In this document: positions 9,109 to 18,172 of the stretch, one piece after another | How the letters are laid out: every line of letters begins with the position of its first letter | How positions within the stretch are numbered: position 1 is the stretch's first letter | Assembly (NCBI GenBank): GCA_964621525.1 | Contig: CAZUMS010000001.1 | Location: forward strand, 1-64,000 | Source of the DNA: CAZMGV01 sp964621525 [NCBI: uncultured bacterium] | Lineage (GTDB): Bacteria; JAGRBM01 | Direction of reading: 5' to 3' | Length of the DNA: 64,000 nucleotides | Program-made: the position numbers and the translations under genes | Notes under the pieces: generated by a model | Seen by the model: only the letters and a program-made list of their open reading frames with translations | The model's database searches: none | Told to the model about the DNA's origin: nothing

Positions 9109-9921
9109 ATGGCTGCAGACCCAGGATTCCGGATTTTACTGGCGCCTTCCGAGCGCAAGGCCTCGGGCGGCACGCAGCCGTGGTCCCAGGTCAAGGCCGA
9201 CGCCAAGCTCAACCGGTTCGCCGAACTCGCCGCCGAACGTGACCGCGTGATCTCCGCCGTCCGTGAAGCTATCCAGGCCAAGAACCGCCTTGCCGATCTC
9301 TTCGACGTCAAGGGCAAGGCTCTAGAGAAAGCCGTCGAACTCAATCTCGCCCTTGGCGACGCACCGACACTTGCGGCCATCGACCGCTATCAGGGCGACA
9401 TGTACGAAGCCATCGACCCGGCTTCTCTCAGCGCCGACGGCGTACAGATGTTCAAGAAGACCGGCCTTATTGTTTCAGGCCTGCTCGGCCTCGTGGCCCC
9501 CGGCGACCTTATTCCCGACTACAAGCTCAAGATCGGCGCGACGCTGCCCGATGTCGGGCCGCTCACCCGCTACTGGAAGGGCGAACTCGCTCACCTGTGG
9601 ATCCGCGAACTCAAGGGCCGCGGCGTGCTGGATCTCCTGCCGGAGGAGCACGCCAAGACCATCGCGCCGCCGTCGGGAGCCGTGAGCTGGGTGCAGGTGA
9701 AGTTCGGCAAGGTGTCCGGCAAGGGTTCCAAGGCCAAATTTGCTGCCATCACCCACGAATCCAAGGTTCACCGCGGACAGCTCGTCCGCCATGTGCTCGA
9801 AACCGGCAAGTACGATCCCAAGGGCTGGAGCCGCAAGAGCCCGGTCTCCGGTTTCAAGGTCTCCAAGGAGCTGTCCAGCTACGACGGCGTCTCCGGCGAG
9901 ATCGTGTTCGTAAAGGGCTGA
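9109..9921 (+). CDS. yaaA: YaaA family (UPF0246/DUF328) peroxide-stress protein
   Basis: The 270-residue protein matches the YaaA pattern: an N-terminal LLAPSE segment, FDVKGKALEKAV, a central YQGDMYEAIDPASL, then VSGLLGLVAPGDLIPDYKLKIG and a C-terminal KFAAITHESKVHRGQLVRH. In E. coli, YaaA limits free iron and protects DNA during peroxide stress; the fold binds DNA. ATG 9109 was chosen because the longer TTG start at 9034 lies inside the predicted -35 box. No strong Shine-Dalgarno is seen; GGGGAGAG lies 17 or more bases upstream. It is a single-gene unit with its own promoter. Confidence 0.85.
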   Translation: MAADPGFRILLAPSERKASGGTQPWSQVKADAKLNRFAELAAERDRVISAVREAIQAKNRLADLFDVKGKALEKAVELNLALGDAPTLAAIDRYQGDMYEAIDPASLSADGVQMFKKTGLIVSGLLGLVAPGDLIPDYKLKIGATLPDVGPLTRYWKGELAHLWIRELKGRGVLDLLPEEHAKTIAPPSGAVSWVQVKFGKVSGKGSKAKFAAITHESKVHRGQLVRHVLETGKYDPKGWSRKSPVSGFKVSKELSSYDGVSGEIVFVKG

Positions 9922-10030
9922 AGCCGGTTCACGCGCTTCCGGTTGCTCCCCCTCGACAACTGCGATTAATACCCTCCGCGACGGCGGGACGGAGCCTCAG
10001 GTCCGCCCGCACACCACCTGGAGGTAATTC

Positions 10031-11227
10031 ATGCCGCTCGACTTCACCCTGCCCGACGAACTGGGCCAGATCCGCGCCTCGGCCGAAAAGATGGTCCGCA
10101 AGTTCGACCCTGTCATCGACCAGATGCGCCACGACATCCATGTGAACCGCCGCTTTCCGCAGGAACTGTGGGATGCGGCCGCGCAGGCGGGCTTCCTCGG
10201 CGCACTGGTTCCCGAGGAATACGGCGGAACGAACATCGGCATTACGGCCATGGGCGTCGCCATGGAGACGATGACGGCGAACGGCCTCGGCAACGTGCTC
10301 TTCGTACTGACCCCGATGGACGCCCTCTGCATCCTTCGCCACGGTTCCGAGGAGATGAAGAAGGAGTTCCTGCCGCAGATCTGCTCCGGCAAGCTCAAGT
10401 TCTGCTTCGCCATCACCGAACCCGACGCGGGCTCCAACACCTTCAGGATCTCGACGCACGCGAAGAAGGACGGCGACGACTACGTCATCACCGGCCAGAA
10501 GACCTTCATCACAGGGGCGGACGTCGCCGATTATATGCTGCTCGTCACCCGCACGACGCCATACGAGGAACTGAAGGCCAAAAACCTGCCCAAGACGGCG
10601 GGCTTCAGCCTCTTCGTGGTCCCGACGAACATCAAGGGACTCGAAAAGCGCAAGATCCCGACCCACGGTATCGAGGGCATGAACCAGTTCACGCTGTTCT
10701 TCGACGGCGCCCGGGTCCCCAAGCGCTACCTCGTGGGGCAGCACGACCAGGGATTCCTCCCCATGTTCGAGGCCCTGAACCCGGAGCGTATCCTCGCCGC
10801 GTTCTCCGCCGCCGGGTCCATCGATTTCCTGCTGAACAAAGCCGTCAAATACGCCAAGGACCGGAGCGTCTTCGGCGGCAAGCCCATCGGCGGCTACCAG
10901 GGAATCCAGCATCCCCTGGCCGAGATCAAGATCGAGGCCGAAGCGATGAAGCTCATGGCCTACAAGGCGGCCTGGGCCTACGACACGAAACGCCCGCCGG
11001 CAGAAGTCGGGACTTACTCGAACTACGCCAAGTATCTCGCCGCCGAAATCGCCATCAAGGCGGCCGACCGCGCGATCCAGACCATGGGCGGCTACGGGTT
11101 CTCGGAAGAGTACGGCGTCATCCACCACTGGACCGGCATGCGGCTTATGCGGACGGCGCCTGTATCGAAGGAGATGATCCTCTCCTTCGTGAGCGAGCAC
11201 GTTCTGGGACTGCCCAGAAGCTACTGA
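10031..11227 (+). CDS. acyl-CoA dehydrogenase family protein
   Basis: This 398-residue FAD flavoprotein oxidises an acyl-CoA at the alpha-beta bond and passes electrons to ETF. Family motifs are LGALVPEEYGG (57-66), FAITEPDAGSN (126-136), GQKTFITGA (155-163), DRSVFGGKPIGGYQGIQ and QTMGGYGFSEE. The YEG-type catalytic Glu of medium-chain enzymes is absent near the C-terminus (RTAPVSKEM there), but Glu252 in LNPERILAA occupies the position used by isovaleryl- and long-chain-type enzymes. A GGAGG sits seven bases before ATG 10031. A strong terminator follows. The substrate cannot be read from sequence. Confidence 0.9.
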   Translation: MPLDFTLPDELGQIRASAEKMVRKFDPVIDQMRHDIHVNRRFPQELWDAAAQAGFLGALVPEEYGGTNIGITAMGVAMETMTANGLGNVLFVLTPMDALCILRHGSEEMKKEFLPQICSGKLKFCFAITEPDAGSNTFRISTHAKKDGDDYVITGQKTFITGADVADYMLLVTRTTPYEELKAKNLPKTAGFSLFVVPTNIKGLEKRKIPTHGIEGMNQFTLFFDGARVPKRYLVGQHDQGFLPMFEALNPERILAAFSAAGSIDFLLNKAVKYAKDRSVFGGKPIGGYQGIQHPLAEIKIEAEAMKLMAYKAAWAYDTKRPPAEVGTYSNYAKYLAAEIAIKAADRAIQTMGGYGFSEEYGVIHHWTGMRLMRTAPVSKEMILSFVSEHVLGLPRSY

Positions 11228-11246
11228 GCGTCTTCAGGTCCAGACG

Positions 11247-11274
11247 AAAAAGCCCGGCACCTGCCGGGCTTTTT
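11247..11274. terminator. bidirectional intrinsic terminator
   Basis: AAAAAGCCCGGCA (11247-11259) pairs perfectly with TGCCGGGCTTTTT (11262-11274) around a CC loop. The flanking A and T runs let it stop transcription from both the acyl-CoA dehydrogenase and the convergent kinase gene. Confidence 0.9.
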
Positions 11275-11296
11275 CCGTTCAAGGTCAAGCGGCCGT

Positions 11297-13618
11297 TCAG
11301 GTCAGACCCTGGTCGATGATTTTCTTGAGGTCCTCGAACATGGCCCGGGTGCTCTGGAACCGGTCGTCCTTCTTCTTCGCCATGGCCTTGCGGATGATCT
11401 GGTCCAGAGTCGAGGGGACTTTCGGGTTCATCGACGAGGCCGCGGGCGGTTCCGTGTGCATGTGGTGATAGGCGACGTCGCCGTCCTTGAACGGCACGCG
11501 GCCGGTCAGGAGCTCGAACAGCGTGACGCCGGTGGCGTAGATGTCGCACCGGTAATCGACGCCCTCCCCGAGCGTCTGCTCGGGACTCATGTAATAAGGT
11601 GTACCCGCCACCATCGTCTGCTGCTGCTGGACCTCGCTCACCACCTTGGCAAGCCCGAAGTCCATGATCTTCACCTGCTTGTCCTTCGTCCACATGATGT
11701 TGGCCGGCTTGATGTCCCGGTGGACCACCTTGCGCCCGTGCGCATAGTCGAGCGCCCGGCAGATCTGCCCGGTGATGAGGATGGCGATCTTGACGGGGAA
11801 CATCTTCTCCTGGTTCAGAACTTCCTTGAGCGTCTTGCCGTCCACATACTCCATCGCGATGTAGTTCTCGCCGCCTTCCTCACCCATGTCGTAGATCGTC
11901 ACGATATTCGGATGGTTCATGGCGGCGGCAGCCTTGGCCTCGCGGAAGAATGCCTCGAGCGCCTGCGGATGCGCCTTGAAATGCGGCGGCAGCACCTTGA
12001 GGGCGACGATTCGGTCCAGCATCGTGTCGTACGCCTTGTAGACGATACCCATGCCGCCCCGGCCCAGTTCCGAATCGACCCGGTAGCGCCGCGGCTTGTT
12101 CGCCTGGGCTGCCTGCTGCGGCGTCACGAACATGGTTTCGGCGAACTGGTCCGCCTGGCCCCGGCGGGCGCTGGAGACCCGGCTCGCCGAGTTTTCATCG
12201 ATCTGGCGTTTTAGCGACTGGACCCGGTTCTGGGTGTCCTTGAACAGGTAGTCCTTCACCAGAACCCGCTCGAACAGCGCCAGCGCCGCCGAAAGGTTCC
12301 CCTCCCGCTCGTGGCAGGAGGCCATCTGGTAGAACACCTCGACGTTCCCGGCCGAAACGTCGTCGTTACCCGTGGCGAGCTGGTAATTCTTGATCGCGAG
12401 CGAGTGCATTCCCTTTTCGCGGAAGATGTCGCCGAGCATCGCCTTGCCCTTCTTGTAGTTCGGATCGGCAGGTTCGATGTCCTGAAGATGCTTGATCGCT
12501 TCCTCAAGCATGCCGCGCCGGATGTACAGATCGCCGGCCCGGAAGCCATCCTTCGCCTGCTCGTACATCTTCGTGGCCCGCGTGAGGTCCTTCGCCTGGA
12601 CGAAATCCTGGGCAGCCTCGGTGAACTGGCCGGCTTTCTCGAAAGCCTGCGCCGCCCGCTGGTAATCGCCGTTCGTCCGGTAGAGTTCTGCCGCCTTGGT
12701 GAACTGGCCGGCTCCGTCGTACATACGCGCCGCCGACACCGGATCGCCCATCTCCTCGTAGAGAGCTGCCACGCGGTCCATCTGGCCGGATTTCTCGTAG
12801 TAGCGGATCGCTTCGCGCTTGTGACCCTTGCTGAGGGCGAGATCGCCCCGGAGTTCGTCGGCCCGTCTCTGCTCTCCCGCTTCCTCCAGCATCTGGGCGG
12901 CATCGAGAAGGCGCCCGCCACGGACCAGATAATCCGCCGCCCGCTTCACATCGCCCGAGTGTTTGAGGATTTCCGCCACGTCGGCATAAAGGCCCGTCTC
13001 TCCGAGAAACTTCTCGGCTTCTTCCAGATGTCCCGCAGCCGCCAGCATCCGGCCCGCCATGCGGGCGAGCCCGAGCACGGGCGCCGACCGCTGGGCCGCC
13101 TGGTCCCCCTTGAACCGCTCGGTCTCGGCAGCAAAGGCTTTCTTGAACGCTTCCGCCGCCCGGTCCGGCTCGCCGGTTTCGGCGTATGTCCACGCGGCCA
13201 TCCGGAAAAGGCCGAGCTTTTCGTAAATCTGCGCCGCCTTCGACGCCTGCCCCGCGCCCTGAAGCACCCGGGCCTGTTCGGCCGGCTTGTGGGCGAGCTC
13301 GTAGCACCGGGCGGCGTCGGTATAAGACTTCGCGTAGCGGTAAAGGTCTCCGGCGAGAGACCACTCTTCGAGGTTCTCGCGGATCTTCGCCGCTCCGGCG
13401 GGATCCCCTGACTTGGCGAGAAGCAGCGCAGCTTCGGCCTGATCGTTGCCCGCGAGGTAGGACTTTACTGCATCCCGGATGTCTCCGGCCCGGGCAAACA
13501 GCTCACCTGCCTGCCGGTGCTCGCCGCGCTTGGCCGCCTTTCGGGCGAGTGCGGCAAGTTTCTTCTTTTCCTTCGGGTCGATCACCGGGGGCTGCGGAGC
13601 GGAGGCTGGTGCGTTCAT
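11297..13618 (-). CDS. Ser/Thr protein kinase with N-terminal helical (TPR-like) repeat array
   Basis: The protein has 773 residues. Residues 20 to about 470 are a continuous array of short helical repeats (for example A..Y...G....AA..YE.AG) of TPR/SEL type. Residues 512-773 are a complete Hanks-type kinase: glycine loop GRGGMG, Lys541 in ALKVL, Glu560 in FFREAK, HRDIKPAN with Asp635, DFG Asp653, and the activation/P+1 segment GTPYYMSPEQ. All catalytic residues are present, so it is predicted active. There is no transmembrane helix, so it is cytosolic, unlike most PknB proteins. ATG 13618 has AAGGGGGA upstream. The pentapeptide-repeat gene lies 16 bases upstream on the same strand; shared transcription suggests it is a partner or substrate, which is an inference. 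Confidence 0.93.
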   Translation of the reverse strand: MNAPASAPQPPVIDPKEKKKLAALARKAAKRGEHRQAGELFARAGDIRDAVKSYLAGNDQAEAALLLAKSGDPAGAAKIRENLEEWSLAGDLYRYAKSYTDAARCYELAHKPAEQARVLQGAGQASKAAQIYEKLGLFRMAAWTYAETGEPDRAAEAFKKAFAAETERFKGDQAAQRSAPVLGLARMAGRMLAAAGHLEEAEKFLGETGLYADVAEILKHSGDVKRAADYLVRGGRLLDAAQMLEEAGEQRRADELRGDLALSKGHKREAIRYYEKSGQMDRVAALYEEMGDPVSAARMYDGAGQFTKAAELYRTNGDYQRAAQAFEKAGQFTEAAQDFVQAKDLTRATKMYEQAKDGFRAGDLYIRRGMLEEAIKHLQDIEPADPNYKKGKAMLGDIFREKGMHSLAIKNYQLATGNDDVSAGNVEVFYQMASCHEREGNLSAALALFERVLVKDYLFKDTQNRVQSLKRQIDENSASRVSSARRGQADQFAETMFVTPQQAAQANKPRRYRVDSELGRGGMGIVYKAYDTMLDRIVALKVLPPHFKAHPQALEAFFREAKAAAAMNHPNIVTIYDMGEEGGENYIAMEYVDGKTLKEVLNQEKMFPVKIAILITGQICRALDYAHGRKVVHRDIKPANIMWTKDKQVKIMDFGLAKVVSEVQQQQTMVAGTPYYMSPEQTLGEGVDYRCDIYATGVTLFELLTGRVPFKDGDVAYHHMHTEPPAASSMNPKVPSTLDQIIRKAMAKKKDDRFQSTRAMFEDLKKIIDQGLT

Positions 13619-13634
13619 AGTCTGCGTCCCCCTT

Positions 13635-15347
13635 TCATGCCGATGCCTTCAGCCAGGCGGCGAAAACCGCCCAGCCGGCAAGCGCCACCCCGTTCAGGAT
13701 CAAGGTGGCTGCGAAACTGGACCCGGAACCCTCGAGACCCCGGCCTGTCCGGTCGGCGTGGAGAGAGGCACCGCCGAAAAGACCGGCGGCCGACACGGCA
13801 CCTGCAATGCCTGCCAGCACGAGTCCGTTCTGTGCGAGCATCGTGAAGCCGGAAGGGTTAACCCGCACCAGCGCGGCGAGAAGTCCGAACAGCAGCGGCC
13901 CTGCCAGAATTCCGGTCAGGACCGGCCATTCGGAACCGAGGAAACCGGCAAAGTCCTCGGCCGGGGCCTTGCGCCTGCCCACCGGCAGCGCGACCTTTTC
14001 CGCCGCTTCGGCTTCGGCGAGGGAGGGATCCAGCGGCTGGTCCGAGAGCACCTGGGCGAAACTGCCCTGCCGCACCCGTACCTGATCGGCGCGCGAGGTC
14101 CGCAAATCCACGTTCTGCCAGCGGACGGCGGAAAGATTCGCGCCGGTGATCACCGACCCGGCGATCGACGTGCCGGTCACTTTGCTCCTCGACCAGTCGG
14201 AATGGCGAAGATCGGCTTTCGAGATGGCTGAATCGGCAATCACAGAACCGGACAGATCGAGACCCGGTGCTTCGAGCCCCTCAGCCTGCAGTCCCTTGAT
14301 GCGGCAGTTGTGCCACCGCCCGTATGCGCACCGGGCGCCGCTGAACACAGGTCCCTGTGCCTCGAACCCGGACAGGATGGCTCCCGCAAGCACGGCTCCG
14401 GCAAAGCTGGTCCCGTTGGCCTTCACGCGGTCGAGTTGTGCGCCTTCGAGATTCGCACGGTCCAGCATCGCGGACGAGAGATCGACGCCCGAGAGTTTCG
14501 CGAGAGCAAACGATGCCGCCTGCGCATCGGCCCCGGTCATCGTCGCGTCCTCCATGACTGCCCGGTCGAAGACGGCACGCCGCAGGGACGAGTTGTCGAG
14601 ACCGGCTTTCGAGAGATCGCACTCCTGGAAGATCGCTTCGTCGAGCGTGACGAGCTGCAACCTCGACTGCGCGAGGTTGCAGAGTTCCCAGCGGGAACCG
14701 TCCAGCTTGCATTCGGTGAGCTGAAGCCCGCCCGCCTTGGCTGATTCCCAGGCGGTGTCGCGAAAGTCGGTTTTCGAGACGACCGAGCTCTTCAGTTCCA
14801 CCGACTGGAACCGCGACCGGCGAAACTGCCCGCCTTCAAGCCGGAGATGTTCGAACACGGAACGCACCAGGTGTCCCTCGACAAATACCAGGCGCGCGGC
14901 CGTGAGCTTCCTGAACTCGCTGCCCCGGATCGTCCCCTGCGAGAGATCCACATCGTCCATGCGAGCTTCGACGAACGAGCATCGGTCGATCGTGGCCTCA
15001 TGCGCCGTCACGTTCCGCCAGAATGCCTTGTCGAACCGGCAGTCCTGGAACTGGGCACGGCTCATCTGGGTCTGCGTGAGGTCGGCTGCCGTGAGATCGC
15101 ACCCGGAGAACACGACACCCTGAAGGTCCGCGCCCTGGAACCTCGCCGCCGTGAAGTTACATTCCTGGAACCGGGCGCCGGTCAGGTTCGCTCCGGAAAG
15201 ATCGGTACGCTCGAAGTTGGCCTGCTGGATGTCCCCTGCCGGGAATTTGGCACCCGACAGGCTGGCGGCGGAGAAATCCTGCCCTTTCAGGTCTTCTGCC
15301 TGAAGCCGGCCGCTCTGAAGCGCCTCGATGAACTGCTGCTCTGCCAA
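13635..15347 (-). CDS. pentapeptide-repeat protein with C-terminal membrane segments
   Basis: The 570-residue protein starts at TTG 15347, with AGAGG six bases upstream. Residues 20-440 are pentapeptide repeats of the A(D/N)LXX kind (for example LSGANLTGARFQEC, FQGADLQGVVFSG, MTGADAQAASFALAKLSGVDL), which form a right-handed beta helix, a protein-interaction scaffold. A charged linker (EAEAAEKVALPVGRRKAP) leads to about three hydrophobic segments at 470-570, probably anchoring the helix to the inner membrane. It is the first gene of a two-gene unit with the Ser/Thr kinase. A target or scaffold role is inferred from the pairing. Confidence 0.85.
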   Translation of the reverse strand: MAEQQFIEALQSGRLQAEDLKGQDFSAASLSGAKFPAGDIQQANFERTDLSGANLTGARFQECNFTAARFQGADLQGVVFSGCDLTAADLTQTQMSRAQFQDCRFDKAFWRNVTAHEATIDRCSFVEARMDDVDLSQGTIRGSEFRKLTAARLVFVEGHLVRSVFEHLRLEGGQFRRSRFQSVELKSSVVSKTDFRDTAWESAKAGGLQLTECKLDGSRWELCNLAQSRLQLVTLDEAIFQECDLSKAGLDNSSLRRAVFDRAVMEDATMTGADAQAASFALAKLSGVDLSSAMLDRANLEGAQLDRVKANGTSFAGAVLAGAILSGFEAQGPVFSGARCAYGRWHNCRIKGLQAEGLEAPGLDLSGSVIADSAISKADLRHSDWSRSKVTGTSIAGSVITGANLSAVRWQNVDLRTSRADQVRVRQGSFAQVLSDQPLDPSLAEAEAAEKVALPVGRRKAPAEDFAGFLGSEWPVLTGILAGPLLFGLLAALVRVNPSGFTMLAQNGLVLAGIAGAVSAAGLFGGASLHADRTGRGLEGSGSSFAATLILNGVALAGWAVFAAWLKASA

Positions 15348-15563
15348 TCGCTGCCTCTATACCGAATTCTGTAAGTACCGTTTAGGTACAAGCCGAATCA
15401 CGTAACTATGGATAACTTTTACCCTTTTTTATTGCACGAGTTTACATCTCGGATCAAACTATAAAGAGGGGGGAGCGCATTTTTTGTGTGGAGGATAGTG
15501 CCGGGTAACGGCGCAGCTTTTGCTTCGTCTGTTCAGTTGGGAGTGGAGTCCCGGTAGGCCGCA
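15348..15563. promoter_or_regulatory. AT-rich divergent control region
   Basis: This 216-base gap separates the pentapeptide gene from the exopolysaccharide operon and must carry promoters for both. It is far more AT-rich than its surroundings between about 15,400 and 15,490. It contains a small inverted repeat, GTACC (15375-15379) and GGTAC (15385-15389). I could not fix a convincing -35/-10 pair on either strand. Confidence 0.4.
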
Positions 15564-16943
15564 ATGAGCACACGTCTGAAAAGTATCTTTCTCGGTTTCG
15601 CGGTGATCGCTGCCGCGCACTGCTGGCGTGAACGTGCTTCAGCCCAGCAGGGAGGCCAGTTTCTCCAGAGCGATCCGCAGGAAAACAACCGGTTCGTGAG
15701 CCGGAAGGACTTTGCCGAGTCCCTCATGCGGAAGCTGGGGTTCGAGGCCCCCGGTGCCGAGCACTCCCAGGACGCCATCCAGTTCCTGAGCGGCGACAAA
15801 TCCATCGATATCCAGCCGGCGAACTATACCTACGCGGCGCCGAATATCCGCCAGGGATCGACCCTCGTCTCTGGCAAGCCCAAGCCTTACGTCTACGCCC
15901 AGAGTGCCGCCGCGCCGGTCACCTACGAATTTTCCACCCGCCGGGCGGGGGAGACCCTGATTTCGGCGAAGATTACCGGCGGCAGCCAGATCTGGAGCAT
16001 CGACGGGCAGGCCCCGATGCCGGTGCGGGCTGCGCCGGGCGGCGAACCTGCCGAGAGCGTGCCGGTCAAGCTGAGGCCCGGTGTCCACCAGCTCAGGGTC
16101 ACGCTGCCTCCCGGCGGCACGCTCGCCGACATTCGGGTGGACGCACCCTGCGTCGCGCCGATACTTCCCGAGTTCCAGGGGCCCACCAACCAGCCGGTAA
16201 CGTATGGCGAAAAGACCGTCTCGATGGTCCGGGCACTGGGTCTCACCGGTAACCTGCCGAACCAGGGCAACGAGCCCGTCGACTATCCGGCCATTACCTC
16301 CCTGACGAACCCCGGTGCCTCACGGCCCGTCTCCACGACAAACGAAAAGGGCCAGGCCCTGAGCGGCGTCGCTGTCAACCGGTCCGGTCCGGGCAGCGAA
16401 TCCGGACGGCTCCAGTTCGAAATCGACGTGAAGAAAGCCGGTATCTATCAGGTGACGGCCCAGGTGAGCGGATCGGGCAAGGCAGCCTGGTACACGAACG
16501 GTTGCCGTGCGGATTCCAGTTCCGTCCGTGCGCCGGACAACAATCCGCAGACGATCACGATCGGCACGATGCACCTGAACCGGGGAGTCAACCGGATCAC
16601 GTTTCAGGGCGGCCCGAACCTCAAGGTATTCGGCTTCAGGCTCCAGCAGAAGAAACAGGACTCCGGGTCCTATTACGAGGTCGCCAAGGCCGCAGGACTC
16701 CAGGAGGGCAATCCGAACGCACTTGTGGATGAAGCCGGCCTCAACTCCAACATCAAGAACGTCCTCACCTCGCTGGCGGCGGACAAGTTCCAGCTGACCG
16801 CCGTCGAGGAAATGTCTGACGACCGGACAGGCCTGCCGCTTGTACAGAACGACGCCCCGGGGCTCGGGGATTTCCAGATGGATGACGATGCCCTTTTTGA
16901 CGTTCCCGTCAGCCCTTTCCTCCCGACCGGCGGGCTTCCCTGA
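15564..16943 (+). CDS. secreted protein with SLH-like and carbohydrate-binding-like regions, exopolysaccharide operon
   Basis: The protein has 459 residues. Residues 1-29 are a signal peptide ending ASA before QQGG. Residues 43-75 (FVSRKDFAESLMRKLGF ... AIQFLSG) weakly recall one S-layer-homology motif. The middle has Pro/Gly-rich beta segments. Residues 290-365 resemble a carbohydrate-binding module (LQFEIDVKKAGIYQVTAQVSG, then GVNRITFQGGPNLKVFGF). The C-terminal tail is acidic (DFQMDDDALFD). It is the first gene of the operon and is followed by the beta-barrel gene after seven bases. Binding the secreted polysaccharide is an inference; I recognise no named family. Confidence 0.72.
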   Translation: MSTRLKSIFLGFAVIAAAHCWRERASAQQGGQFLQSDPQENNRFVSRKDFAESLMRKLGFEAPGAEHSQDAIQFLSGDKSIDIQPANYTYAAPNIRQGSTLVSGKPKPYVYAQSAAAPVTYEFSTRRAGETLISAKITGGSQIWSIDGQAPMPVRAAPGGEPAESVPVKLRPGVHQLRVTLPPGGTLADIRVDAPCVAPILPEFQGPTNQPVTYGEKTVSMVRALGLTGNLPNQGNEPVDYPAITSLTNPGASRPVSTTNEKGQALSGVAVNRSGPGSESGRLQFEIDVKKAGIYQVTAQVSGSGKAAWYTNGCRADSSSVRAPDNNPQTITIGTMHLNRGVNRITFQGGPNLKVFGFRLQQKKQDSGSYYEVAKAAGLQEGNPNALVDEAGLNSNIKNVLTSLAADKFQLTAVEEMSDDRTGLPLVQNDAPGLGDFQMDDDALFDVPVSPFLPTGGLP

Positions 16944-16949
16944 ACCAGA

Positions 16950-18113
16950 GTGAGACGCGGTTTTCCTCATAACAGGCCGGCGGGCCGGGCCCACGCCCTC
17001 GCGGTCCTGCTGGTACTGCTTGCGGTACTGCCGGCGCGGGCAGCGTTCGATTCGTCTTTCTGGCAGTTCACGCTTGGGATTGACGGCTATTACTCGAGCA
17101 ATCCCGACTATGTGGGAACGGGCGGCAAAAGCTCCGTTTATGGCAACTACCGGCCGCGCTTCGCCGTGCGCCCGGACGTGGCGTTCGGCATGTTCACGGC
17201 CGACGCCGGTGCGTCCATTTTCACCTTCGCTGACGACCGCCATCCGGACAAGGTATTCGCCGACACTGGCGCCGAGGCGCAGATCCGCATCGGACGCCGG
17301 GCCCGCTTTACGATATCGGACCGGTTCACCTTCCAGGCCATCGAGTTCGGCAAGCCCGCCGATACTCCGGCCAACCTGACCCAGGTAAACAATGCGGGAG
17401 CGGCGTTCGAATATACGCTGCCCATGGCCGGCCGGAACCAGCTTATTCTCGCCCTGAACTACAACTCGACCACCCTGCTCGACCTCACGTCCGACTATTA
17501 CGACTACGGAGGGTCGCTGAGTCTCAACCGGCGCATGAGCGGACGGCTGCAGATTTCCCTTAACCAGACATTCACCCAGACCCGTTTCTACGACGGCGGT
17601 ACGGTGCTCGCGCCGCTGAATACCCTGAGCACGCTGGGGAGCACGGTCTCGATCTCTTATCGTACGGGACCCCGGCTTGAGACCCACCTCATCGGCGGTC
17701 TGTCTATTGTGCGCGTTGTGGCGACGACCTCGTTCGCACCGACCGCCCGCGGCGGTATCAACTGGACGCCCAATGACCGGCTCAATGTCCGCTCCGACCT
17801 CAGTTATTCCGAAAAGATCGACAGCCGCGGCACCGCCATCCGGCTGCTCAGCGCAGGAATCGGTACAAGCTACCGGTTTACGCCCAAACTGACGTGGGAA
17901 ACCTCGGGCAACTATTCGCGCGCCATGCAGCTCGTCCTTCCCGTAGGTGCGGGTGGCGATGCCGAATCGGCGAGCCTGAACGGCGGCACAACCCTGCTTT
18001 ACAGCATCCGCAAGCAGGTCCAGTTCCGGACCGGATACAACTATTCGAGGGGTTTCGAGGCCTATGACTACGAGGCCCACTCCGCAACCGCCGGCTTCCT
18101 GATTACCCTCTAA
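16950..18113 (+). CDS. outer-membrane beta-barrel protein of the exopolysaccharide operon
   Basis: The 387-residue protein begins at GTG 16950. Residues 1-31 are a signal peptide ending PARA before AFDS. The rest alternates short polar and aromatic-edged strands (FTLGIDGYYSSNPDY, RFTISDRFTFQ, LNYNSTTLLDL, VSISYRTGPRLETHLIGGLS, VQFRTGYNYSRGFE) and ends in a hydrophobic residue (GFLITL), as outer-membrane barrels do. I count roughly 16-20 possible strands. Its place between the secreted protein and the Wza-like exporter points to polymer secretion across the outer membrane. The exact family is not recognised. Confidence 0.75.
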   Translation: MRRGFPHNRPAGRAHALAVLLVLLAVLPARAAFDSSFWQFTLGIDGYYSSNPDYVGTGGKSSVYGNYRPRFAVRPDVAFGMFTADAGASIFTFADDRHPDKVFADTGAEAQIRIGRRARFTISDRFTFQAIEFGKPADTPANLTQVNNAGAAFEYTLPMAGRNQLILALNYNSTTLLDLTSDYYDYGGSLSLNRRMSGRLQISLNQTFTQTRFYDGGTVLAPLNTLSTLGSTVSISYRTGPRLETHLIGGLSIVRVVATTSFAPTARGGINWTPNDRLNVRSDLSYSEKIDSRGTAIRLLSAGIGTSYRFTPKLTWETSGNYSRAMQLVLPVGAGGDAESASLNGGTTLLYSIRKQVQFRTGYNYSRGFEAYDYEAHSATAGFLITL

Positions 18114-18172
18114 TACCCTGCCTTTCCGGCTCAGGGAATTTGTAGTAATATCAGAGCGTTATATAAGACGCC

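Noticed and set aside
15428-15500. Sigma-70 promoter TTTACA/TATAAA in the divergent region
   Set aside because: Spacing is only 13 bases and alternatives give 22; not a usable promoter.
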